Assembly (NCBI GenBank): GCA_011087645.1
Contig: JAALLF010000022.1
Location: forward strand, 1-43,632
DNA length: 43,632 bases
Direction of reading: 5' to 3'
DNA from: Alphaproteobacteria bacterium
Lineage (GTDB): Bacteria > Pseudomonadota > Alphaproteobacteria > UBA6615
The stretch's first letter is position 1. Each line of letters begins with the position of its first letter. Under the pieces are notes generated by a model that worked only from the letters and a program-made list of their open reading frames with translations, was not told the origin of the DNA and did no database searches. A program made the position numbers and the translations under genes. Shown here piece after piece: positions 16,521-25,132 of this stretch.

Positions 16521-16627
16521 GTTATGTTTCCATATGGCCAATGTTGATCTACGGCAAATATAGCGGTTTAATCCGCGCTCAAGAGCGCCATGAGGCGCCC
16601 GGTATTTGGGTCAGAAGGCAGAGCAGT

Positions 16628-17719
16628 ATGATTTCCCGGTTGTTGCGGACCGTATCGAACCGTCGCGCCTTTTTGGGCGCCGGCGCCCTGCTGCCTTTGA
16701 CGCCGCTTTTCGCCGCAACCGGCAACAACGCAATCGCCAGCGAACACGCGCACCCGCAATCGACATCGTCCCATACTGGGGCCCATGGCGGCATGACGAC
16801 AGTGGGTACGGTCGATCACGCGCGCAACGGCTTCGACCCCCATGATTTGCTCACCGATTGGGAGACCGGCACGCTCGCCACCGATAGCGACGGCAATCAG
16901 GTTCGCACCTTCGACATCACCGCGGTGGATGTCGAAATCGAGATCGCACCGGGCATCTTCTTTCCCGCCTGGACCTATAACGGCAGGGTGCCCGGTCCGG
17001 CGCTGCGAGCGACCGAAGGCGAGCGGTTGCGCATCAACTTCATCAATAACGGCAGCCACGCCCATTCGCTGCATTTTCACGGCATCCATGGCGCCAGTAT
17101 GGACGGTATCGCCGGCGCCGGCCTAGTCGGACCGGGCGAGCAATTTACCTATGAATTCTCCGCGCAGCCGTTCGGCTGCCACCTCTATCATTGCCACGCG
17201 GTGCCGCTGAAACGTCATGTTCACAAAGGCCTCTACGGCGCGTTCATCATCGACCCGGATCCTGCACTCCACCCCGAACACAGCGAGGTCGCACAGTCAC
17301 GCCTGCTTGGCACGACCGAGAACCAGGACTGGCAGGAAATGGTCATGGTGATGAACGGGTTCGATACCAACTTCGACGACGAGAACGAAATCTACGCGGT
17401 CAACACGGTGGCGCATGAGTATATGAAGCGGCCGATCAAAATAGACCGCAATCGGCCGGTGCGGATTTATCTAATCAACATCACCGAATTCGATCCCATC
17501 AACTCGTTCCATATTCATGGCAATTTCTTCGACTATTACGACCACGGCACGACCCTCACGCCGACGCTGAAAACCGTCGATACGGTTATGCAGTGCCAGG
17601 CCCAGCGCGGCATCATCGAAATGTCGTTCCACGATCACGAGCCCGGCCGCTACATGTTTCACGCCCACCAAAGTGAATTCGCCGAACTTGGCTGGATGAG
17701 CTTCTTCGAGGTGGCGTGA
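16628..17719 (+). CDS. Tat-exported two-domain multicopper oxidase (type B)
   Basis: A 363-residue periplasmic copper oxidase. A twin-arginine signal (NRRAFLGAGALLPL, 11-24) and a His-rich linker precede two cupredoxin domains. Domain 1 has LHFHGIH (His149, His151) and HLYHCHAVP (His188, Cys189, His190), with His146 and His197 completing a type 1 copper site; the axial position appears to be Leu202. Domain 2 has FHIHGN (His295, His297) and FHAHQSEF (His345, His347), where Ala346 replaces the type 1 Cys. The type 1 copper is thus only in domain 1, as in type B two-domain oxidases, and the His set suits a trinuclear cluster. ATG 16628 is preferred over 16541 because the Tat signal then sits at the N-terminus. 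Its stop overlaps the ZIP gene start. Confidence 0.88.
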   Translation: MISRLLRTVSNRRAFLGAGALLPLTPLFAATGNNAIASEHAHPQSTSSHTGAHGGMTTVGTVDHARNGFDPHDLLTDWETGTLATDSDGNQVRTFDITAVDVEIEIAPGIFFPAWTYNGRVPGPALRATEGERLRINFINNGSHAHSLHFHGIHGASMDGIAGAGLVGPGEQFTYEFSAQPFGCHLYHCHAVPLKRHVHKGLYGAFIIDPDPALHPEHSEVAQSRLLGTTENQDWQEMVMVMNGFDTNFDDENEIYAVNTVAHEYMKRPIKIDRNRPVRIYLINITEFDPINSFHIHGNFFDYYDHGTTLTPTLKTVDTVMQCQAQRGIIEMSFHDHEPGRYMFHAHQSEFAELGWMSFFEVA

Positions 17720-18873
17720 TGGGCTGGAACCGCCTCGCGATCGGCATCCCACTGCTTTTGCTGGCGGTGGTCGCACTGGCCGTTTTCGCCTTCGACCCGT
17801 TGGCGAAATTCGGCGACGGTCTGCCGCCAGAAGAAGCGCTGGTGGTCGAGCGGGTCAGCGCCGGCGCGCAAGGCATTGTTGCCCAGATCCGCGGCGATGG
17901 ACGCGATCCGGTGCAAATCGCGCAAGTTCAAGTCGACGGCGCCTATTGGGCGTTCCAGCAATCGCCGGCGGGCCCGCTGCACAGGTTGGCGGCGGCGCAA
18001 ATCACCGTGCCCTATCCCTGGGTCGCCGGCGAGGCCCACCATATGCGCTTCGTCACCAGCACCGGCGCGACGTTTGAATACACCATCGATGTCGCGCGCA
18101 CGTCGCCGCCGGCCAGTCCAAACACGCTGTTCAGCCTGGCATTGCTCGGGCTGTTCGTCGGGGTCGTCCCGGTTGCGCTGGGCATGATGACCTTGCCGGT
18201 GCTGCGGCGCATGGGCAACGAGGGCATCGTCTTTGCCCTGGCGCTCACCATCGGCCTGTTGGCGTTTCTCATGGTCGACACAATATTGGAAGGCCTGGAA
18301 CTCGCCGCCGAAGCGGCCAGCGCCTTCCAAGGTGACGTCGCGGTGTGGATGGCCGCCGCCCTCACATTCCTCGGCCTGACGGCGATAAGCCGGCGTTCGA
18401 ACCTGCCGGCGGGAGGGGTAGCCCTCGCCACATGGCTAGCGCTTGGCATCGGGTTTCATAATTTCGGCGAAGGTCTGTCGATCGGGGTCGCGCTGTCGTT
18501 CGGTAACGCCGCCCTGGGCAGCCTGCTCATCGTCGGCTTCACGGTGCATAATTTGACCGAGGGCGTGGCGATCGTCGCGCCAGTGTCGCGCCGCAAGGTG
18601 AGCATGGCGATGCTCGCCGGCTGGGCGGCGCTGGCCGGCTTACCCGCGGTCGCCGGCGCGTGGATCGGTGCATTTACTTTCGTGCCCCATTGGGGCGCGG
18701 TATTTTTCGGCATCGCCGCGGGCGCGATCTTGCAGGTGATGGTCGAAGTCGGCAGGACCATTTGGTCGAACCGCGACACTGAAAGCGTGAAAACACCAGC
18801 GGGAACCGCCTTCGCTGGTTTCGGCACCGGCGTGCTGGTGATGTACGCGACAGCATTTCTGATTCAGGTGTAG
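17719..18873 (+). CDS. ZIP-family metal permease with extra N-terminal extracytoplasmic domain
   Basis: A 384-residue inner-membrane divalent-metal transporter. A membrane anchor (6-24) leads to a beta-rich domain of about 90 residues (38-127), then a ZIP core. The two metal-site helices are clear: HNFGEGLSIG (His247, Glu251) and HNLTEGVAI (His277, Glu281). The N-terminal domain is not part of a usual ZIP protein. ATG 17719 shares one base with the oxidase stop (TGATG), so translation is coupled; a GTG at 17716 is also possible. MntR follows after three bases, which points to manganese as the main cargo, though ZIP proteins also carry zinc and iron. Confidence 0.86.
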   Translation: MGWNRLAIGIPLLLLAVVALAVFAFDPLAKFGDGLPPEEALVVERVSAGAQGIVAQIRGDGRDPVQIAQVQVDGAYWAFQQSPAGPLHRLAAAQITVPYPWVAGEAHHMRFVTSTGATFEYTIDVARTSPPASPNTLFSLALLGLFVGVVPVALGMMTLPVLRRMGNEGIVFALALTIGLLAFLMVDTILEGLELAAEAASAFQGDVAVWMAAALTFLGLTAISRRSNLPAGGVALATWLALGIGFHNFGEGLSIGVALSFGNAALGSLLIVGFTVHNLTEGVAIVAPVSRRKVSMAMLAGWAALAGLPAVAGAWIGAFTFVPHWGAVFFGIAAGAILQVMVEVGRTIWSNRDTESVKTPAGTAFAGFGTGVLVMYATAFLIQV

Positions 18874-18876
18874 GCA

Positions 18877-19362
18877 ATGGCCGAGCGTAGCAAATCCGCG
18901 ACGAAAGATGCCGTTCCCCTGCCCGGTGAGGTGCCCGACGAAATGATGGACGCCACCCTGCAAGCGGCCCAATTCGAGCGCGTGCGCACAGCGCAGCAAA
19001 CCGAGAAAGCCGAAGACTATGTCGAGATGATCGACGATCTGATCAACGCCTATGGCGAGGCCCGCGTTGTCGAGCTGGCCAAGCGCTTCGGCGTCTCCCA
19101 CGCCACGGTCAACAAAATCGTCAAGCGCCTAGCCCGCGACGGCTTGGTGCATACCCGACCCTACCGCTCGATCTTCTTGACCGAGGAAGGCCACCGCCTG
19201 GCCGATGCGTCGCGCAAGCGCCACCAGATCGTGTTGAACTTTCTACGCGCCATCGGGGTCAGCGAACGCGCCGCCGAACTCGACGCCGAGGGCATCGAAC
19301 ACTATGTCAGCGACGAGACCCTAACCGCCTTCGCCCGCATCGCGGAGAATAAGAAGAAATAG
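18877..19362 (+). CDS. mntR: Manganese-responsive transcriptional regulator MntR (DtxR family)
   Basis: A 161-residue DtxR-family repressor strongly resembling E. coli MntR. The winged helix-turn-helix has EARVVELAKRFGVSHATVNKIVKRL. The metal-site residues expected for MntR are present: Asp and Glu in EDYVE, His in RHQIV, and Glu/His in AEGIEHYVS. It starts at ATG 18877, three bases after the ZIP stop, and is the last gene of the operon. It probably represses the operon when Mn(II) is plentiful and may act on other Mn genes elsewhere. Confidence 0.92.
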   Translation: MAERSKSATKDAVPLPGEVPDEMMDATLQAAQFERVRTAQQTEKAEDYVEMIDDLINAYGEARVVELAKRFGVSHATVNKIVKRLARDGLVHTRPYRSIFLTEEGHRLADASRKRHQIVLNFLRAIGVSERAAELDAEGIEHYVSDETLTAFARIAENKKK

Positions 19363-19373
19363 CGGGCTAGTAG

Positions 19374-19553
19374 CCCCTCTCCTTTGGGGAGAGGGGTTGG
19401 GGTGAGGGGAAATAAGCTATCGGCAACATCCAATTCGAAGTCATTTTAGGATCGAAAAGATGCGGCCCCCTTTCTACGACAAGAGGCCGCAAACAACTGT
19501 TTGTCCCCTCACCCGGCTCGCATGCGCTCGCCACCCTCTCCCGGGGGAGAGGG
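19374..19553. repeat. Composite palindromic element between convergent genes, copy 1
   Basis: It begins with a CCCCTCTCC...GGAGAGGGG hairpin (19374-19396), continues into GGGGTGAGGGGAAATAA, and ends with CCCCTCACCC (from 19504) plus a second hairpin CCCTCTCCC/GGGAGAGGG (19534-19553). The inner GTGAGGGG and CCCCTCAC arms can pair, bracketing the whole element. A relative with the two ends exchanged lies at 34039-34156. It separates mntR from the convergent qor gene and probably serves as a two-way terminator. Confidence 0.7.
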
Positions 19554-19561
19554 TTCTAACG

Positions 19562-20542
19562 CTACAGCGTTAACACGGTCGAGCCGGAGGTGCGCCGTTC
19601 CATCACGTCGATTTGCGCCTGGGCTGCATCGGTCAGGGCATAGCGCTGGCCGATGACCGGCTTCACCGCGCCACTCGCCATCACGTCGAATAAGGCGGCG
19701 GCGGCGTTATCCACCTCCTGGCGTGTCAGGTGGTAATAGCGCATCGACGCCTTGGTGAAGAACAACGAGCCGTGCATCTGAAGTTCGATCGCATCGATCG
19801 GTTCCAGCACGCCCGACGCGTTGCCGAAATTCACGTAGTAGCCACGCGGGCGCAGGGCCTCAATAGACGCCGACCAGACGGCCGGACCGACAGAATCGTA
19901 GACCACATGGACACCTTCGCCGCCGGTGACTTCGCGCGCCAACTCGGTGATATTTTCCGTGCGGGAATTGACCGCATGCGCGCCGCCATTGGCGAGGATC
20001 AGATCCTTCTTATCTTCCGATGTGGTCGTGCCGATAACGGTAACGCCCAAGCTCTTGAGCCACTGGCACATATACAAGCCAACGCCGCCCGCCGCGGCAT
20101 GAACCAGCGCGTATTCGCCGACATTGACTGGGTAACAGCGATTTACCAGATATTCGACGGTCATCCCCTTGAGCAGGCTGGCGGCGGCGTCCTCGTCGGA
20201 AATTGCATCGGGCAGCGCAACGACCACGCTGGCATCGATCAGCCGAGCCTCGGCATAAGCGCCCGAAAACCCCGACGCGTAGGCGACCCTCTGGCCGACC
20301 TCGAACCCGTCAACGCCCTCACCCACCGCCTCGATGACCCCCGCCGCCTCGGCGCCGGGCACCGCCGGCAGTTCCGGCAACACGGGATACTTCCCCTCGC
20401 GCACCAGCGCATCGAGGAAGTTGAAACCGATCGCCGTATGGCGCAGCCGGACTTCGCCCGGGCCGGGATCGCCGATATCGATATCTTCGAATTTGAGCAC
20501 CTCGGGGCCACCGAATTCGTGAAAGCGGATTGCCTTGACCAT
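19562..20542 (-). CDS. NADPH:quinone oxidoreductase (zinc-free MDR family)
   Basis: A 326-residue medium-chain dehydrogenase/reductase of the quinone reductase (QorA) type. It starts with MVKAIRFHEFGGPEVL, a hallmark, and HAAAGGVGLYMCQWLKSLG is the NADPH-binding loop. No structural-zinc Cys cluster is present. The start is ATG 20542 with GGAGGA just upstream. The open frame continues far upstream through the divergent BKACE gene, but that part has no family resemblance. The likely role is reduction of quinones or enones. Confidence 0.88.
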   Translation of the reverse strand: MVKAIRFHEFGGPEVLKFEDIDIGDPGPGEVRLRHTAIGFNFLDALVREGKYPVLPELPAVPGAEAAGVIEAVGEGVDGFEVGQRVAYASGFSGAYAEARLIDASVVVALPDAISDEDAAASLLKGMTVEYLVNRCYPVNVGEYALVHAAAGGVGLYMCQWLKSLGVTVIGTTTSEDKKDLILANGGAHAVNSRTENITELAREVTGGEGVHVVYDSVGPAVWSASIEALRPRGYYVNFGNASGVLEPIDAIELQMHGSLFFTKASMRYYHLTRQEVDNAAAALFDVMASGAVKPVIGQRYALTDAAQAQIDVMERRTSGSTVLTL

Positions 20543-20653
20543 GTCTCCTCCAAAATCGCTGCTTGTTTGTCGCCCGGCTCTGCCGTGATAGGCTGGCGGT
20601 AATAATTCCAATAACGCCGCATAATGTGGCCACGTAAGGGGGAAAAGCAAACC

Positions 20654-21562
20654 ATGGCCCGTCCCGTCATCATCAGTTGCGCCGTCACCGGCGGCGCCGA
20701 CACCAAAGGCATGAACCCTGCGGTTCCGGCCACCCCCGAGGAAATCGCCAACGAAGTGCTTGCCGCCAATGCCGCCGGCGCCGCGGTGGCCCATATCCAT
20801 GTGCGCAACCCGGAGACCGGCAAGGCCAGCATGGACCCGGTCTATTATGGCGAAGTCGTCAATCGGGTCCGCGATGCCGGCTGTGAGGTGGTGATCAATC
20901 TGACAACCGGCCCGGGCGCGCGCCTCGACGTGAACACCGAAAATCCGGTGCAACCCGGCCCGGGTAGCGTGATGAAAACCGCCGAAGAACGGGTCATCCA
21001 CGTGCTCGAGAACAAGCCCGATATCTGTTCGCTGGACGTGGCGACGATGAATTTCGGCGACCGTCCGATGGTCAACTCGCCAGAGATGATCGCCGAGATG
21101 GCCAAGCTCATCCAGTCGGTCGGTGTGAAGCCCGAGCTCGAAGTCTTCGATGTGGGCCATGTGCGCCTGGCCAATTCCCTGGTCGAAAAAGGCGTGATCG
21201 CCGGCCCCAACCCGCTCTACCAGCTGTGCCTGGGCATTCCCTGGGGCGCGCCGGCGGACGCCGAGACCATGACCTTGATGCGTAACATGCTGCCCGACGG
21301 CGCGCTGTGGGCCTCGTTCGGTATTTCGCGTTTCGAGTTCCCCATGGTCGCCGCGGCGACCGTGCTCGGCGGCCATGCCCGGGTCGGCCTGGAAGACAAT
21401 CTCTACATCGCCCGCGGCGAACTGGCATCGGGCAACGCCCAACTGGTCGAGCGCGCGGTGCAGATCATCGAATTGCTCGGCGACACTGTGGCGACCCCGG
21501 CCGAGGCGCGCGAGATATTCGGCATCGCTGGTTCGGGCAGCGCGAGCAAAGCAGCGGAGTAG
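20654..21562 (+). CDS. Beta-keto acid cleavage enzyme (BKACE, DUF849), paralog 1
   Basis: A 302-residue zinc TIM-barrel enzyme. BKACE proteins cleave a beta-keto acid with acetyl-CoA to acetoacetate and a CoA ester; known members act on 3-keto-5-aminohexanoate or dehydrocarnitine. Zinc ligands are His47 and His49 (AHIHVRNP) and Glu247 (GLEDN). NLTTGPG and SFGISRFEFP are further family motifs. ATG 20654 was chosen because MARPVIISCAVTG starts the barrel, as in the second copy. It is divergent from qor and followed by a paralog. The substrate cannot be told from the sequence. Confidence 0.88.
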   Translation: MARPVIISCAVTGGADTKGMNPAVPATPEEIANEVLAANAAGAAVAHIHVRNPETGKASMDPVYYGEVVNRVRDAGCEVVINLTTGPGARLDVNTENPVQPGPGSVMKTAEERVIHVLENKPDICSLDVATMNFGDRPMVNSPEMIAEMAKLIQSVGVKPELEVFDVGHVRLANSLVEKGVIAGPNPLYQLCLGIPWGAPADAETMTLMRNMLPDGALWASFGISRFEFPMVAAATVLGGHARVGLEDNLYIARGELASGNAQLVERAVQIIELLGDTVATPAEAREIFGIAGSGSASKAAE

Positions 21563-21604
21563 AGAAATACACGCCACCGAGCGGCATGGTCGTCAATAGA
21601 AGCC

Positions 21605-21677
21605 CCTCATCCTGAGCTTGTCGAAGGACGAGGGGTGGCAGCCACGGACCCCATTCTTCGACAAGCTCAGCATGAGG
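21605..21677. repeat. Extragenic palindrome, CTCATCCTGAG/CTTCGA family, copy 2
   Basis: The left arm begins CCTCATCCTGAGCTTGTCGA at 21605 and the right arm ends at 21677, with two mismatches and a long loop, followed by TCCTTTTA. It sits between the two BKACE genes, so it may lower transcription of the second copy. Confidence 0.8.
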
Positions 21678-21731
21678 TCCTTTTACCTACCGCGCTGATC
21701 AACGGTGCTTAATAAAGGGAGGGCTTTTACC

Positions 21732-22631
21732 ATGGCACGTCCCGTTATCGTTTCCTGCGCCATCACCGGCGCGTCCGACACCAAACACATCAACCCGGCG
21801 GTGCCGGTGACCCCGGAGGAGATCGCCAACGATGTGATCGCCGCCCACGCGGCCGGCGCGGCCATTGCCCACATCCATGTGCGCGATCCGAAAACCGCCA
21901 AGGCCAGCATGGACCCGGCGCTCTATAAAGAAGTCGTCGACCGGGTACGCGACGCCGGCTGTCCCATACTGCTCAACCTGACCACGGGTCCCGGCGGCGT
22001 TTTGGTGGTCGAGCCCGATGCACCGCACAATCTGCGCAAGGGTAGTAAGCTGGTCAGCGCCGAAGAGCGGGTGCAGCACGTGGTCGAGAACCGGCCGGAA
22101 ATATGCACCCTCGACGTCACCACCATGAACTACGCCGATATGGCGGTGACCAACACCCGCGCGATGCTCGACAAGATGGCTGGGCTGATCCAGCAAGTCG
22201 GGGTCAAGATCGAGATGGAGGTCTTCGATACCGGCCAGCTTTGGCAGGGCGCCGATATGTGCGAACGCGGCGTGATTACCGACCCTCAGCCCCTGTTCCA
22301 GCTCTGCCTGGGCATTCCCTGGGGCGGCCGCCCGTCGATGGAAACCATGCAATTGATGCGCGACCAATTGCCGTCGAACGCGGTATGGGCGTCGTTCGGC
22401 ATCTCGCGTTTTGAGTTTCCCATGGTCGCGTCAGCCGTGGTGCTCGGCGGTCATGTGCGCGTTGGCATGGAAGATAATCTCTACCTGTCGCGCGGTGAAC
22501 TGACCCCAGGCAACCGACCGCTTGTGGAACGAGCGGTGCAAATCATCGAATCCATCGGCGAGTACCCGGCAAGCGTTGATGAAGCCCGCGACCTGCTCGG
22601 CCTCGGCCAGCTGCGCGCCGCGGCAGAGTAA
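21732..22631 (+). CDS. Beta-keto acid cleavage enzyme (BKACE, DUF849), paralog 2
   Basis: A 299-residue paralog of the preceding gene, similar along its whole length. It keeps the zinc motifs AHIHVRDP and GMEDN and the NLTTGPG and SFGISRFEFP motifs, but differs in the substrate-side loops: ASDTKHINP against GADTKGMNP, and a rewritten segment around residues 88-105. The ribosome-binding site AAGGGAGGG precedes ATG 21732. The two copies probably arose by tandem duplication and now handle different beta-keto acids, or form a mixed oligomer. Confidence 0.88.
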   Translation: MARPVIVSCAITGASDTKHINPAVPVTPEEIANDVIAAHAAGAAIAHIHVRDPKTAKASMDPALYKEVVDRVRDAGCPILLNLTTGPGGVLVVEPDAPHNLRKGSKLVSAEERVQHVVENRPEICTLDVTTMNYADMAVTNTRAMLDKMAGLIQQVGVKIEMEVFDTGQLWQGADMCERGVITDPQPLFQLCLGIPWGGRPSMETMQLMRDQLPSNAVWASFGISRFEFPMVASAVVLGGHVRVGMEDNLYLSRGELTPGNRPLVERAVQIIESIGEYPASVDEARDLLGLGQLRAAAE

Positions 22632-22736
22632 ACCGCGCTCTTCGATCCGGTTCCGTCATGCGCCCCTTGCTCGCCGCGGAAGGAGGCATATTTAATCTCT
22701 ATATCGTCGTCGATAGCGAAGCGGGAGATGTGTGAA

Positions 22737-23438
22737 ATGGGCGAAGACGAACTGGAAGAGCTGCGCCAGGATTTCCGGCGCTACAATAGCGAGGACTTCC
22801 TCGACGCGACCGCCGCTGTCTGCGCCTTATCCGCCATCGCCGACGATAAGGTAAGGCCGGACGAACTCCATAGCATCGAACATCTGGTCCTTAGAGACCC
22901 CGCCCTGCAAGACATTGACGCCAAGCAGCTACAGAACAAGCTCACGGAAAATTTGAGCGCATTGGAGAAGGACCGGGCGCAGACTGAGAAGTTTTTGTCG
23001 GACAAAGTCCGGCGCGTCGCCGGTGATCATGAAATGGCCAAAGCGCTCATGCGCGCCGCCTATCTGATCATCGTCTCCGATCGCGGGCTTCGAACCCGGG
23101 AAATGGAAGAATTTGGCTGGCTGTGCGGCTTGCTCGAACTGGATGCCGATCAGGTCTGGGAGGAACTGTCACATCGGTTTTTGCTATGGAACAATGTCGA
23201 CGGCGCCAGGCTGATCAGAGTCCCGGCGGGCGACGTCGCGTTCATCGTCAACCAATCCCCGAAAGATGCGTGGCGCGTGTTTGAAAGTTTCGACACCGCC
23301 AAAGACGCAGCGGCGAACCTCTACCAGCGCGCGGTCGAGCATTACAACGAAATAGAGCAGGCCGAGCGCGCCGAAGAAATGGAGCGCCGTCTGGCAGATC
23401 TGCCCGCCCTCACCGCGCGCGAGACCCCGGCTATGTAA
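22737..23438 (+). CDS. TerB-like domain protein of unknown function
   Basis: A protein of about 233 residues, soluble and mostly helical. The segment AVCALSAIADDKVRPDELHSIEH and the later AAYLIIVSDRGLRTREMEEF resemble the paired helices of TerB/DjlA-N domains, with acidic residues where TerB binds metal. The C-terminal 60 residues are charged and likely coiled. Tellurite-resistance TerB proteins have an unclear stress role, and no other ter gene is near. Two in-frame ATGs exist (22728 and 22737); the second has a better spacing from GGGAG. A terminator hairpin follows. Confidence 0.65.
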   Translation: MGEDELEELRQDFRRYNSEDFLDATAAVCALSAIADDKVRPDELHSIEHLVLRDPALQDIDAKQLQNKLTENLSALEKDRAQTEKFLSDKVRRVAGDHEMAKALMRAAYLIIVSDRGLRTREMEEFGWLCGLLELDADQVWEELSHRFLLWNNVDGARLIRVPAGDVAFIVNQSPKDAWRVFESFDTAKDAAANLYQRAVEHYNEIEQAERAEEMERRLADLPALTARETPAM

Positions 23439-23446
23439 CCATTGAA

Positions 23447-23474
23447 AAGGGCGGTCCTGTCAGGGGCCGCCCTT
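23447..23474. terminator. Terminator hairpin between the TerB-like gene and gabD
   Basis: AAGGGCGG (23447-23454) pairs with CCGCCCTT (23467-23474). Read on the reverse strand the stem is followed by TTTTC, so it is a good rho-independent terminator for gabD. On the forward strand it would end the TerB-like transcript less efficiently. Confidence 0.75.
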
Positions 23475-23498
23475 CCCGTATGCGGTTTCGGCTGGCGC

Positions 23499-24953
23499 TT
23501 ATTGCACGCCGCCGAAGGACAGATATTTGATCTCGAGATAGTCGTCGATGCCGTATTTCGAGCCTTCGCGGCCGACGCCGGACTCCTTCACACCGCCGAA
23601 CGGCGCCACCTCGGTGGAGATCAGGCCGGTATTGATGCCAACGATACCCGACTCGAGGCCTTCGGCAACTTTCCAGATGCGGTTGACGTCGCGGGCGTAG
23701 AAATAAGCCGCAAGACCGAACTCGGTATCATTGGCCAGGGCGATGCCCTCTTCGTCGGTGGTAAACCGATAGAGCGGCGCCAATGGCCCAAATGTCTCTT
23801 CGCGGGTGACATCCATGGTCGGCGTCACATCGACCAGCAGTGTGGGCTGGAAGAAGGTGCCGCCGAGATCGTGGCGTTCGCCGCCGACAGCGATCTTGGC
23901 CCCCTTGGCGACAGCATCGGCGATATGCTGCTCGACCTTTTCGACCGCCGCCATGTCGATCAGCGGCCCTTGATTCACGCCATCATGCAGGCCGTCGCCC
24001 ACTTTCAGGGTTTTGACCGCCTCGGCGAGCTTCTCGGTGAAGGCCTCGTAGACACCGTCCTGCACCAGGATACGGTTGGCGCAGACGCACGTTTGGCCGG
24101 TGTTGCGGTATTTCGACGCCATGGCGCCCTCGACCGCCTCGTCCAGATCCGCATCGTCGAACACCACAAACGGGGCGTTGCCGCCCAACTCCATCGACAC
24201 CTTCTTCACCGTGCCGGCGCATTGCGAGAGCAGCGTGCGGCCGACCTCGGTCGAGCCGGTGAAGGTGAGCTTGCGCACGATCGGGTTCGAGGTCAGCTCG
24301 CCGCCAATATCGCCGGAGCCGCCGGTGACCACGCTCAAAATTCCCGGTGGCACGCCGGCGCGCTCGGCCAGTTCAGCCATGGCCAACGCCGAATAAGGCG
24401 TCGAGGTCGCCGGCTTGACGACCATGCCGCAACCCGCCGCCAAGGCCGGACCGGCCTTGCGGGTGATCATCGCCGACGGAAAGTTCCACGGGGTAATCGC
24501 CGCGCAGACACCGATCGGCTCCTTGAGCACGACGATGCGCGAGGTACGCTGATGGCCGGGAATAGTGTCGCCGTAAATCCGTTTGGCCTCTTCGCCGAAC
24601 CACTCGATGAATGACGAGGCATAGACGATCTCACCCATGGATTCAGCCAAGGGTTTGCCCTGTTCCATTGTCATCAGGATCGCCAGATCCTCCTGGTTCT
24701 CCATCATCAAATCGTGCCATTTGCGCAAGATCGCCGCGCGTTCCTTGCCGGTGCGCTGGCGCCATTCCTTCATCGCCTCTTGGGCGCCTTCGATGGCGCG
24801 ACGGGTCTCGTCGGCGCCGAGTTTCGGGATGGTGCCGATGACCTCGTTGTTGACCGGGTTGGTGACCTCGATGGTGCCGCCGTTGTCGGCGTCGATCCAC
24901 TCACCGTTGACGTAGCATTGCTGGCGAAACAGTTTGGAATCGCTCAATTGCAT
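23499..24953 (-). CDS. gabD: NAD(P)-dependent succinate-semialdehyde dehydrogenase
   Basis: A 484-residue aldehyde dehydrogenase that oxidises succinate semialdehyde to succinate, the last step of GABA breakdown. The length matches E. coli GabD. The catalytic Cys289 (NTGQTCVC) and general base Glu255 (SMELGG) are at the expected positions, and TPWNFPSAM and KPATSTPYSAL form the cofactor pocket. ATG 24953 has GGGAG upstream; upstream frame extensions show no homology. No GABA aminotransferase gene is adjacent, so a neighbouring substrate such as glutarate semialdehyde remains possible. It is divergent from a LysR gene across an operator-rich region, which suggests control by that regulator. 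Confidence 0.88.
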   Translation of the reverse strand: MQLSDSKLFRQQCYVNGEWIDADNGGTIEVTNPVNNEVIGTIPKLGADETRRAIEGAQEAMKEWRQRTGKERAAILRKWHDLMMENQEDLAILMTMEQGKPLAESMGEIVYASSFIEWFGEEAKRIYGDTIPGHQRTSRIVVLKEPIGVCAAITPWNFPSAMITRKAGPALAAGCGMVVKPATSTPYSALAMAELAERAGVPPGILSVVTGGSGDIGGELTSNPIVRKLTFTGSTEVGRTLLSQCAGTVKKVSMELGGNAPFVVFDDADLDEAVEGAMASKYRNTGQTCVCANRILVQDGVYEAFTEKLAEAVKTLKVGDGLHDGVNQGPLIDMAAVEKVEQHIADAVAKGAKIAVGGERHDLGGTFFQPTLLVDVTPTMDVTREETFGPLAPLYRFTTDEEGIALANDTEFGLAAYFYARDVNRIWKVAEGLESGIVGINTGLISTEVAPFGGVKESGVGREGSKYGIDDYLEIKYLSFGGVQ

Positions 24954-25132
24954 GTCTTTGCTCCCTGCTGGAATTTTGAAATGATTGCCGGCGAGGCATC
25001 GACCGCCGCGCTCATTATTTTCATTGTACGCGCGACGCGCCCCTGACGCCACGCGCAAAGCTGTGCGTTATTCGGCGCAACGGTAGCGCGTATCCGGCAA
25101 TCATCGCAATTTCAGCCAGAAAAACCGCCATT

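Noticed and set aside
20543..21577. A 5' extension of the quinone reductase frame giving a 671-residue protein
   Set aside because: The extension runs antisense through the first BKACE gene, has no family resemblance, and a proper ATG with GGAGGA exists at 20542.
22737..23438. A tellurite-resistance locus around the TerB-like gene
   Set aside because: No terA, terC, terD or terE homologs are in the window.
23442..24614. A 390-residue open frame antisense to gabD
   Set aside because: Its composition is typical of a GC-rich antisense frame, gabD is unmistakable on the other strand, and there is no ribosome-binding site.
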